64,000 bases of DNA from Skeletonema tropicum (lineage: Eukaryota > Bacillariophyta > Thalassiosirophyceae > Thalassiosirales > Thalassiosiraceae): NCBI GenBank assembly GCA_037178625.1, contig CM074129.1, forward strand, positions 186,001 through 250,000, in the 5' to 3' direction. How positions within the stretch are numbered: position 1 is the first letter of the stretch; the number at the start of each line of letters is the position of its first letter. The translations under genes were made by a program, and so were the position numbers. Below the pieces are notes generated by a model, which saw only the letters and a list, made by a program, of their open reading frames with translations, ran no database searches and was not told the DNA's origin. Below, piece after piece: positions 10,214 through 19,122 of this stretch.

Positions 10214-11111
10214 ATGGAGACAGGAGATCCAAGATTGACTGCTCTTTCGTTTTTTGTCGTGCGGGCAAGGGTAAGTCGAGTTCGTCTCGTGCGGTTCGTC
10301 GTTCTACATGTGTACGATACGATACCCTCTCGCCTCCAATTTCAAAATCTATCTGGCACCTCACCTCTCATTGCGTGATTGGATGGCAGGATTTCTCCAT
10401 TGACCAAGCCGAGAGCGTCACGGCAGAATTCCGACTTGATTGCTCGGCTGAAGAGTTTGCTGCTGGAAGATCCATCCTCGTCCTCGTCCTCGTCCTCGTC
10501 CGAACCTAAGAAAAATGACGCACTTCTGCTGCGGATATAACAGCTCGAAGAAATCTCATCTACGAAGTCGCATGATACGACAGCCCCATCTCTTGCAGAG
10601 CAAATGATCGCAACTGCAGCGTCCGTGCAAAAGAGCCTGAAAGAAGAACAAAGAAATGAAGAGCAAAAGAGAGGGGGAAATGCCACGTTTGGCATGAAGA
10701 AGGGTTTCCTTCAGAAGAATAATGCCAAAAAAGACCGTTCGGATAAACGTAGCGTTGCAATTCAAAAGGTGAGAAGCATGTTGTTTGGTCACATTGATGA
10801 GAATATACGATACGATTCTTTCTCTAACTCTCCACATAGAAGCAGCAGCAGCAGCTGAACAATCTCATTTTGGAATTGAATCCCAAAGGTAGCTCTATGT
10901 CTCCAAACTGCTTGTCGCAAGACGACTGTATGCCGTCATCCAACACAGAAAGCTCGTCTACTCCCAGTCTCGTCTACTCCCAGTGCTAGCCCTCTTTATC
11001 TACCCGAGGTCCAAGATGCTCTATCGTCTCATCTCCAATCTGATCAGTCCAAAGTCCAAATGGGCATCTCCTACATTTCTTACCTCTCTTTCCAGCATCC
11101 AACGCTGTCAA
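10214..11111 (+). pseudogene. STI1-like protein pseudogene, array unit 3
   Basis: This is the third array copy, with the same internal stop, the same 16-bp duplication and the same 3' truncation as units 1 and 2. Confidence 0.6.
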
Positions 11112-11436
11112 ATGTGGCAGGATACTTATGCAATGACCCACAAGATGCTTGGGTACCGGTCATTCAGTTTATTATTGGCCTCATTACTTATCTTACTAAC
11201 TCTCAGGTCAAGCCTCTCCTGCTTCTATGATGATTTACCAGCTCTCGCTCAGGGCACATCAGCACGAAGCGGATTGGGAACAGAACCAGGCCAGAATGAA
11301 CGCTGCATTTTTCTTCCACAACATATGACGTACATAAAATAACAACTTGCAACACTCTGCCGAGCCCAAAAGCAACAAGCTACACTACTTGTCAACTTGC
11401 TTCTTGAAGTCACACAACTACATCCTCCTCTCGACA

Positions 11437-11838
11437 ATGTTCACCGCCAGATCAACCAAGATGACTCCTTCTTCATCTTCAAGCTCCGAACCAGTGCACA
11501 CAACTACTGCACCCTGCCACCAGGAGCCGATAGAAATCGATATCGATACCCTGACTACAGAAGACCTGCAATCACTGAAACAAGACGACCCGTTCCTCTA
11601 CTATTCTATCCCCTTTGTCCGGAGGGCAGAGTTCAGTCTTGAGGAGCCCGATATGTCTCATTCCAGTTTCAAAGGATCTACTACCGTCAAGCGACGAACA
11701 AGAGTGTCATATGAGTGTCATACGGATCTCCTAATGGATGATCTCTTGGAAGATTTCGAAGACGAGGAATGTAATGAATCAGCTTTGGAGCAGATTGATC
11801 TTGACTTCTCCCAGTTGCTTGATCTGTATGCTAGATAG
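11437..11838 (+). CDS. Family X small acidic protein, copy E
   Basis: The translation is identical to copies A and C. Its spacer to the convergent partner F is enlarged from about 610 bp to about 2.03 kb by the 1,410-bp transposon at 11947-13356. The transposon begins 108 bp past the stop codon and so leaves the coding region intact. Confidence 0.75.
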   Translation: MFTARSTKMTPSSSSSSEPVHTTTAPCHQEPIEIDIDTLTTEDLQSLKQDDPFLYYSIPFVRRAEFSLEEPDMSHSSFKGSTTVKRRTRVSYECHTDLLMDDLLEDFEDEECNESALEQIDLDFSQLLDLYAR

Positions 11839-11946
11839 AAGTAGCAATAACGATAAGACACGAAATGAAAATGTTACTCCTACCATGATGTAATGATAGA
11901 AGAGAGTAGAACTAGAACAGTGATGAATCAGCATCAATACCTAATA

Positions 11947-13356
11947 GAGCGTCCTTAACTTATTACTTACGCAAAAAACTGAACGAAATGACGTCACTTG
12001 TGAGTTGTGGAATTTTTTGATGACGTTTTGCGTAAGTAAGACAAGAGAAATTGCTGATTTACTTACGCAAAATCGAACTTTTCCGTAAGTAAATAAGACC
12101 ACTCTTTCACGTAGGAACTAATATATCTCTTTTTTGACATCAAGTAAATACTTTGGCAACAGCCATGGTGAGCAAGTAAGTGCGGTCATTAGGCAAGTCT
12201 CGGCAGCAGTATTGACAGCAGCAATGAATATCTGCTCACGAACGTCAGCACGTACGTGAGCAGGTGGCAGTGGCGTGGCAGTGGCGTGGCTGCAGCCATG
12301 GAGTTGTATGTATGCTCATCGAAACTAGCCATACAGAAGTACTTAAAATTCCCAAGCGCGGTCAGGGAACCGGCGAAAAGTGGAAGGCTTTGATGACAAC
12401 CTTCTTTGAGGGCCAACCTACTGGCGGTGAGCGTGATGGCAATGGACTTTTCCGTCATTATAGTAAGTGGAAATGCAAAAACCCCGCAACTGTGAAATTG
12501 AGAGTAATAATTAAGGGAATCGTTGATGAATTCAGTGGTGAAGAGTTCTCTGATCATCCATCCCCAGTGGTAACATTGGCAAGACAGCTTAAAGCAGATA
12601 TGGTACCTGCAGAGAGAGACAAAGCCGAAAAGGAGAATGAGCAGGTAGCGCAGCGAGATGATCTTTTTTAAAGTTTGTTTTGTCGTAGCAGTCTTGGTCA
12701 CTCCAGCTAGCGAAGCGGATATTTTGAGGTGGCGGCAATCGAACTTCAGCCTCTTCTTCTGGTGGAATGTCATGAAGGATGTAGTCGTAGTTTTGACAGA
12801 CACAAAAGTTGTTGAGAGCGTTGGTAAATCTTGCTAGGTTCATTCCAAGCAGTGTCATGACAAGCGCCTGAGATAATTCATCACCAATGGTGTCCCTGAC
12901 ATGAGCATAAAGAAGGATCAGCTGTGGCACAGTGACAATGCTTAATAAGCAACACTTCCTTCGTAGAGGGTCCTCTGATGGAGTTCTTCCATAAAACCAA
13001 CTTGTGCATGGCTCAGATGCATGTGTCGAAGATGCCGAGTTTTGTTCTTCTTCGCACCACGGCGGCGGTTGCCGGTGCGCAAGCGACGTGCGGGAGCACG
13101 TGCCATGATGGAGTGGTAATAGTAACGATAGTATTACTGGACCGACCACACCAGGAGGGCATGAGCGCCATGTCGAGTGGGCTCGGACGGCCGGAGAGAA
13201 CGCCGCTGCAGTTCAAAAATTTTCAAAAAATGGTGGGAGAAATGGTGCCAGAACTTTGGTGCCGGTTGGTCCAAAATTTGCGCGCTCCACAAGGTCACAA
13301 AAACGTCACAACTCATGCGAACCCAAATTTGCGTAAGTAATAAGTTAAGGACGCTC
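11947..13356. mobile_element. 1,410-bp TIR transposon inserted in array unit 3
   Basis: The ends are perfect inverted repeats of at least 29 bp starting GAGCGTCCTTAACTTATTAC. The other array units give the empty site, so the insertion is exact, with TAATA duplicated on both sides (11942-11946 and 13357-13361). CTAATAG (7 bp) is possible if the element is taken as 1 bp shorter at each end. TTACTTACGCAAA-like motifs recur near both ends. The interior has a plus-strand ORF (12312-12671) and an opposing minus-strand ORF (12589-13149) with no clear transposase motif. At 1.4 kb it is probably non-autonomous. A PIF/Harbinger-type two-gene layout is possible, but the 5-bp duplication does not match that group's usual 3 bp. 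Confidence 0.85.
12312..12671 (+). CDS. Hypothetical protein inside the 1.4-kb transposon
   Basis: The 119-residue ORF starts at an ATG at 12312. It contains a Trp-rich N-terminal half (GTGEKWKALMTTFF and RHYSKWKCKN) and a charged C-terminus (AERDKAEKENEQ). Spaced tryptophans in a small basic protein recall Myb/SANT-like proteins of some TIR transposons, but the match is too loose to assign. It may extend upstream through an intron from ATGGTGAGC near 12164. It belongs to the transposon rather than to the host array. Confidence 0.35.
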   Translation: MLIETSHTEVLKIPKRGQGTGEKWKALMTTFFEGQPTGGERDGNGLFRHYSKWKCKNPATVKLRVIIKGIVDEFSGEEFSDHPSPVVTLARQLKADMVPAERDKAEKENEQVAQRDDLF

Positions 13357-13867
13357 TAATAGCTATATAACCTAAAATGTGTCGAAAAATAGTCAGCTGA
13401 ACTGCAAGAATATTTATGACGGAAACCTGGCTCCGTTGACTAGCTCAGATCCGTCGCTTTCCTTCATTAAAATGGAGCACAAAGCCCTCGACAAAATGAG
13501 CCTATGAACCAACCAAGTAATGTAGGTAATGAAGTAGTTATCATCGCGTTCGTCAAGTACAATCAACTCCGGCTGTAAATCGTGCAACCACGCTCTAACC
13601 GGTCAAAATGTAGAAGTAAAAATGCATCAATTGAGTCAAACTTGGCTCAGACTTCTCACAGAGAGAGCTAGTGGAATTGAAGGCAAGATTACTGAAATTG
13701 GCTCTCTAGAGATATTGATTGCTGCATACTACTTAATATTGACGATGATCTCAGTACGATTTGAATTTAAAGTATACTGTTACAGAAAGTTCTATTATGG
13801 TTCTACTCTCTTCTATCATTACATCATGGTGACATTTTCATTTCGTGTCTTATCGTTATTGCTACTT

Positions 13868-14269
13868 CTATCTAGCATACAGATCAAGCAACTCGGAGAA
13901 GTGAACATCAATCTGCTCCAAAGCTGATTCATTACATTCCTCGTCTTCAAAATCTTCCAAGAGATCATCCATTAGGAGATCCGTATGACACTCATATGAC
14001 ACTCTTGTTCGTCGCTTGACGGTAGTAGATCCTTTGAAACTGGAATGAGACTTATCGGGCTCCTCAAGACTGAACTCTGCCCTCCGGACAAAGGGGATAG
14101 AATAGTAGAGGAACGGGTCGTCTTGTTTCAGTGATTGCAGGTCTTCTGTAGTCAGGGCATCGATATCGATTTCTATCGGCTCCTGGTGGCAGGGTGCAGT
14201 AGTTGTGTGCACTGGTTCGGAGCTTGAAGTTGAAGAAGGAGTCATCTTGGTTGATCTGGCGGTGAACAT
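13868..14269 (-). CDS. Family X small acidic protein, copy F
   Basis: This copy is like B and D but keeps SIPF rather than SIPV, a mix of the plus- and minus-type variants that suggests gene conversion between array arms. The frame is intact over 133 residues. Confidence 0.75.
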   Translation of the reverse strand: MFTARSTKMTPSSTSSSEPVHTTTAPCHQEPIEIDIDALTTEDLQSLKQDDPFLYYSIPFVRRAEFSLEEPDKSHSSFKGSTTVKRRTRVSYECHTDLLMDDLLEDFEDEECNESALEQIDVHFSELLDLYAR

Positions 14270-14609
14270 TGTCGAGAGGAGGATGTAGTTGTGTGACTTC
14301 AAGAAGTAAGTTGACAAGTACTGTAGCTTGTTTGGCTTGGGCGGATGGAATGTTATGATTGATCGACGAAGAACAATTTTATGCTCCGAAGTACTATCTA
14401 TCGAGGGAGCTCAGTTTGTTTTTGTTCCAACTTGAAGTAATTATGGAGTCTATCTCTAGAGTGAGAGCTTGTAAATGATGAATTGTCCCAAAGAGGCTTT
14501 GGCTCAGGCCTACATACACGAGATGGCCTATTAAGATACTCCTCTATAGAGGTTGCAAGTTGCAACACTCGGCCATGACACATGTAATGACACACAAATG
14601 TGTCCAATT

Positions 14610-15913
14610 ATGGAGACAGGAGATCCAAGATTGACTGCTCTTTCGTTTTTTGTCGTGCGGGCAAGGGTAAGTCGAGTTCGTCTCGTGCGGTTCGTCGTTC
14701 TACATGTGTACGATACGATACCCTCTCGCCTCCAATTTCAAAATCTATCTGGCACCTCACCTCTCATTGCGTGATTGGATGGCAGGATTTCTCCATTGAC
14801 CAAGCCGAGAGCGTCACGGCAGAATTCCGACTTGATTGCTCGGCTGAAGAGTTTGCTGCTGGAAGATCCATCCTCGTCCTCGTCCTCGTCCTCGTCCGAA
14901 CCTAAGAAAAATGACGCACTTCTGCTGCGGATATAACAGCTCGAAGAAATCTCATCTACGAAGTCGCATGATACGACAGCCCCATCTCTTGCAGAGCAAA
15001 TGATCGCAACTGCAGCGTCCGTGCAAAAGAGCCTGAAAGAAGAACAAAGAAATGAAGAGCAAAAGAGAGGGGGAAATGCCACGTTTGGCATGAAGAAGGG
15101 TTTCCTTCAGAAGAATAATGCCAAAAAAGACCGTTCGGATAAACGTAGCGTTGCAATTCAAAAGGTGAGAAGCATGTTGTTTGGTCACATTGATGAGAAT
15201 ATACGATACGATTCTTTCTCTAACTCTCCACATAGAAGCAGCAGCAGCAGCTGAACAATCTCATTTTGGAATTGAATCCCAAAGGTAGCTCTATGTCTCC
15301 AAACTGCTTGTCGCAAGACGACTGTATGCCGTCATCCAACACAGAAAGCTCGTCTACTCCCAGTCTCGTCTACTCCCAGTGCTAGCCCTCTTTATCTACC
15401 CGAGGTCCAAGATGCTCCATCGTTAATCTGATTAACTTTGTATTGTATTTACTTATTTATTTATCGTCTCATCTCCAATCTGATCAGTCCAAATGGGCAT
15501 CTCCTACATTTCTTACCTCTCTTTCCACGCATCCAACGCTGTCAAAAGGATGCATTGATCCTAGGTACATGGCAGCATTGGAGAGCATGATGACACATCT
15601 GAAAGATACCATAGAGAAGTTGAAGGCGGATGAGCCAGAGATACTTCATTGGCTTATGTGATTTCTAGGTGTTATGGGAGATCATTTTGTGATGCTAGGA
15701 GAGAATGACCACAATGGTACGAAGGAAGGTAAGAAAAATGGCAATGGCAAGGCTCTTGAGGAAAAATTAAAGTTGTTGAGAGAGATGGTCCCATTGGAGG
15801 AAAAGGCCGTGAGGAGTTCTCACAAGACAAAAACGGCGACTTTCCAGAAGCAACATACAACGATCAATAGTCTGGATGACGAAGTAACCAAGATTCTATC
15901 CAGTGATGCATGA
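14610..15913 (+). pseudogene. STI1-like protein pseudogene, array unit 4 (longest copy)
   Basis: It has the same 5' lesions as the other units plus an AT-rich insertion of about 48 bp near 15422-15470. Unlike units 1-3 it keeps the 3' part: TLSKGCIDPRYMAALESM, KDTIEKLKADEPEILHWL and a GDHFVMLGE segment, then LDDEVTKIL. The pattern x-P-x-L-x-K-G-x-x-D-P-R-[FY]-x-x-A-L followed by a short acidic helix and G-x-H-F is typical of STI1-like repeats in HOP-related cochaperone-type proteins. It stops early at 15911-15913; the 63-kb copy continues with a second repeat. Confidence 0.6.
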
Positions 15914-16096
15914 GCTGTCCGTACTCCGTGTTGTATACTCCATCTCTGTCTCTGTCGAACGACTCTTTCATTCACACTGGAGTCGTACCCTTTTGGGTTG
16001 CACTTTGATCCGTAGGAAGGATGCTCCTGATCATCCTGCGCCCCAACACAAATGTACCCTATTGACAACGTTTTTTATACGCCCTGTACTGGCAAG
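15910..16096 (+). repeat. 187-bp duplicated block, copy 1
   Basis: The block starts ATGAGCTGTCCG and ends CCCTGTACTGGCAAG. It is repeated with about 80 percent identity at 18188-18375, in the same orientation, on the other side of the 272-aa gene. No coding function is evident. Confidence 0.75.
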
Positions 16097-16389
16097 AGCT
16101 CTGACCAGCAATGCTCGCTTTGATAGATTTTGCTTGTTGCGCTCGCAATTCCCCCCCCCCCCCCCCGAAAGGAAATCTCCCCCTTTTTGATAGCCATATC
16201 TAATCTTCTCTCAGCCATGCTCCTTTACGAACATTGTTGTACCTCTCGCTCCCATGGGGTGGAGCGGCAATGGCAATGATAGCGTGCGTGCATCATGTTA
16301 TAGTCAGCTAGTATCCGCTCCAGAAGATCTGATCGAGAAGACATACAATTCAGACTTTACATACGCTTCAAAATAATGTTGTCAGACTT
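16097..16389. other. Intergenic, with a poly-C run
   Basis: It contains a run of about 17 C near 16150-16167. No gene is seen. Confidence 0.5.
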
Positions 16390-16814
16390 GTGCTTCGCTC
16401 AATCAACCTATTGGTGTTGGTGAAAGGCAATCCCTCTGACGTACAATTTCCTGTTATGTATGTGCATTGCCTGTGCTCATGTGTGGTACACCGATTTGCT
16501 TTCGTCCCTTCGACAGATTCTTTCTCACTCTCATCGTCAATCTTGGCCTTCCACAGAGCAAGTTCAAGTAGTGTGATGGCGTCCTTCAATACTACTTTGT
16601 GTTCAGCTTTGAAGTATTCCAATCGTCGGATGACTGACCTGATCCATTGCTGTATAGCTGGAGTCCTCTCTCCTGATCCCTCCTGCTGGAAAAGGCAAAT
16701 TCCACCCCGTACATAGAGGAGATATTGATTGATTCGATCGGACGAGATTGAAGAAATGCTTCGTTGTGCTATCAAACGACAGAGTGCCAGAAACGCGAAG
16801 TAGTATATCAACAC
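16390..16814 (-). pseudogene. C-terminal remnant of a diatom repeat protein
   Basis: The minus-strand frame contains RLEYFKAEHKVVLKDAITLL followed by ELALWKAKIDD. This tail recurs at the C-terminus of many diatom ankyrin- or leucine-rich-repeat proteins (recalled, not searched). No repeat domain precedes it: the upstream frame is short and hydrophobic and includes a partly duplicated FAFLALCRLI segment. It is best read as a 5'-truncated fragment. A spliced short gene is possible but not supported by clear intron borders. Confidence 0.4.
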
Positions 16815-16921
16815 AATCTCAACCGCTCAAGATTTACTTATTCAGAAGACTTTGGCAAAGCTGACACGATGTTCCGAACTTCAAGCAAGATCAAACGACA
16901 AAGTACCAGAAATGCGAAGTA
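16771..16921 (+). repeat. 32-bp direct repeat pair
   Basis: TCAAACGACAGAGTGCCAGA and its continuation at 16771-16802 recur with three or four changes at 16890-16921. The pair probably reflects a local duplication next to the pseudogene start. Confidence 0.6.
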
Positions 16922-17076
16922 ACCGTCAGGTACTTCATGACTTTTATGTATACTTTGTGAACCAACAGTCATTAGGTACCTCGCGTTATTCCTTCCTGTA
17001 CTGACGATGGATTGCTCTAGAGAGAGGCGCTGAGTACTGCTACTGCAAATAATAACAACCAATTGCATAAATAGGA

Positions 17077-17895
17077 ATGATTATGACAGAACAACATCCG
17101 CCTCTTCCCTCTTCAACGAACGATTCTCCGGCACTGAAGTCAAGTTCAAGTGATGCATCGTCTTCATATTATTCAGAGTCAGAGTCGACAGCGACAGTTC
17201 CAAATGAAGATGTATGCATATGCGGTAGCTGCATCCGCATCACTAACTTCTTGCATCTTCGCTCACCGCGTGCCGTTGATGCCGTGACGAATGATGTTAA
17301 TCTGACCAAGAAATATGTGGATGTAATGGCAATGGGTGCCCACGCCCACGCGAGAGTACCTGACAATGAGAAGACACCACTAGTTTCTCAAAAGAACAGC
17401 AATCGACCTCCACGCTATCCATCACCTCCGCCCGAAGATGTACAGAGCGAAAAGATTATAACAACTCCGAAGCGACCCCAGAAAGGAAGCTATGACTTAG
17501 CTATTATCACCAACGAGCCTCGATCTGCAGGTTTATCTATGCCAATACTATGGCGATCTCCACCCGAATCCGAATCTCTTCGACACTCTCACTCTCATCT
17601 TATTAGTATTAGTACAGCAAATATTGACGCTCCCTTGCTTTCACTCAATTCCAGGTCATTCGCCAGAAACTTCGAAACGGTGATGCCTCCTGCTCCTGTA
17701 CCTCTGATTCGCTTGAAAATGAGGCGTCGTAAAGGCACTACTACTTATCATCACGTTGATCGAGATCCAGAAACAATGGATCCACGTCAAACTATCAATG
17801 GATTTGTTCCTCTTCAGCAGCATGATTCTGGAGAAGGAAGAGGGCATCTCGGGAACTTCAATTTGAGGAGAGAAAGTAAGCTTCCGCACAACTAG
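17077..17895 (+). CDS. Hypothetical protein, 272 aa
   Basis: The ORF opens with ATG at 17077. The protein is Ser/Pro-rich and mostly disordered. A Ser tract with SESEST lies near residues 23-38, a CICGSC Cys pair near 47-52, a polybasic LKMRRRKG segment near 214-221, and HSHSH in the middle. No domain, signal peptide or membrane segment is recognised. GTAAGC just before the stop could be a splice donor, so the C-terminus may differ. It sits between the two 187-bp repeat copies. The length of the open frame and its codon pattern support a real gene, but its role is unknown. Confidence 0.5.
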   Translation: MIMTEQHPPLPSSTNDSPALKSSSSDASSSYYSESESTATVPNEDVCICGSCIRITNFLHLRSPRAVDAVTNDVNLTKKYVDVMAMGAHAHARVPDNEKTPLVSQKNSNRPPRYPSPPPEDVQSEKIITTPKRPQKGSYDLAIITNEPRSAGLSMPILWRSPPESESLRHSHSHLISISTANIDAPLLSLNSRSFARNFETVMPPAPVPLIRLKMRRRKGTTTYHHVDRDPETMDPRQTINGFVPLQQHDSGEGRGHLGNFNLRRESKLPHN

Positions 17896-18187
17896 CTAGC
17901 TAGCTACTATGGTAGTAAGAGCAAGAGGAGACTTGTCATTATCGAGTTCAATTCTCATTTACGAGCCCAGTCCAAAAGAGGACACTTATTATATGTTAGA
18001 AGTCTTTAGCTCCAGGGTTATGCAAGGGCAAGAAGGTGTCTATGTATGTGAAGTAAATTTCAAGTGTTAAAAATGTAACATATTATTATTATCTGTTTCA
18101 TCACGAGTGTAAACATATCACGCACCCAGAGTATGGCGTCATTTTCTTATGAAGTGAAAGTTGCAGCGCAGATAAGCAATTGGCTCT

Positions 18188-18375
18188 ATGAGCTGTCCGT
18201 GGTCCGTATCATACTTTATCCCCGTCTCTCTCAAACGACTCTTTCCTCCTCACTGAAATCTTACCCTTTTGGGTTGCACTTTGATCCGTAGGAAGGATGC
18301 TCCTGATCGTCCTGCAATGCTCCACCACAAACGTACCCTATTGACAACGTTACTTATTCGCCCTGTACTGGCAAG
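18188..18375 (+). repeat. 187-bp duplicated block, copy 2
   Basis: This is the partner of 15910-16096. The best-conserved core is CCCTTTTGGGTTGCACTTTG through GGAAGGATGCTCCTGATC. The copies flank the 272-aa gene, so a segment of about 2.3 kb may once have been duplicated. Confidence 0.75.
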
Positions 18376-18560
18376 TACTTATGTACTTGTCAAGATCAAG
18401 ATGATCATATATCAAGTGAGGGCTAACCAACTAAGAAAGAAGGACATTTCCTGTCCCGTTTCAACCTCAATCCTCACTGCACGCACACTGCATGCAAAAC
18501 TGCATCGCACACAAAAACTGCATTCATTAGCTCTAGAGAGAGAGCTATGGTACTTAGCCT

Positions 18561-19074
18561 GCTACTGGCGGGAAGAAACTGTCACCGTCACCACGGTGAC
18601 AGCTCACAAATTTCACGCACAAAACACTAACAAAATTGTGATAGTCTAAATATGGCAATGCTACTCGACGAAAATACATAGAGCAGTCTAAAAATAGCAT
18701 CCCAAACAGTATATCTACATTATCTGATGTAGAAGAGACTATAATTCATCGAGGTAGAGCACCTACCGACGAATTTGGGACCAATAACTGCTATTTCGAG
18801 CTAGAATGACGCATGCCTACGGCAGATCTGCATGCCTGTACTGCTGCTGCTATGCGAGTATACTGCATATAACGTTGACCAGTGGTTCTATCGAAAGCTA
18901 ATAGTCTGTACTATCGTATTATGGTCGACTATTGGTGTTTGGGGTCGACATGGAGGCACAGAACCTCCATGTAAGGGTGTAGAACTCGTGTTTTTTGTGT
19001 TTTGTTAGTGTTTTGTGCGGAGTTTCAGTGACGTTGACAATTTTTTCCAGTGAAAATTTTTTCCCGCCAGTAGC
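18561..19074. repeat. Inverted-repeat element before the BspA-like gene
   Basis: The ends GCTACTGGCGGGAA-AAA (18561 and complement to 19074) face each other. An inner inverted pair, ACAAAACACTAACAAAA, lies near 18617 and 18995. The structure resembles a 514-bp MITE and ends about 50 bp before the BspA-like start codon, so it may contribute promoter sequence. No clear target duplication was found. Confidence 0.5.
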
Positions 19075-19122
19075 CTGCATGCAGAATGGAGCTTTCAATC
19101 ATTCTTGCCGCATAAAGTAAGT

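Larger units (their letters stand above)
4099..15913. repeat. Tandem array, period about 2,976 bp
   Basis: The motif AAGATACTCCTCTATAGAGG recurs at 4186, 7161, 10137 and 14533. The first two spacings are 2,975 and 2,976 bp. The third is 4,396 bp because of a 1,410-bp insertion. Each full unit holds a plus-strand STI1-like pseudogene, a plus-strand family X gene, a spacer of about 610 bp, and a minus-strand family X gene. The fourth unit is partial and ends in the 3' part of the STI1-like pseudogene. Units differ by only scattered substitutions, so amplification or homogenisation is recent. Confidence 0.93.

Noticed and set aside
12189..13149. Transposase on the minus strand of the 1.4-kb element
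   Set aside because: ALNNFCVCQN faintly recalls the end of Harbinger transposases, but no catalytic acidic triad or domain can be placed.
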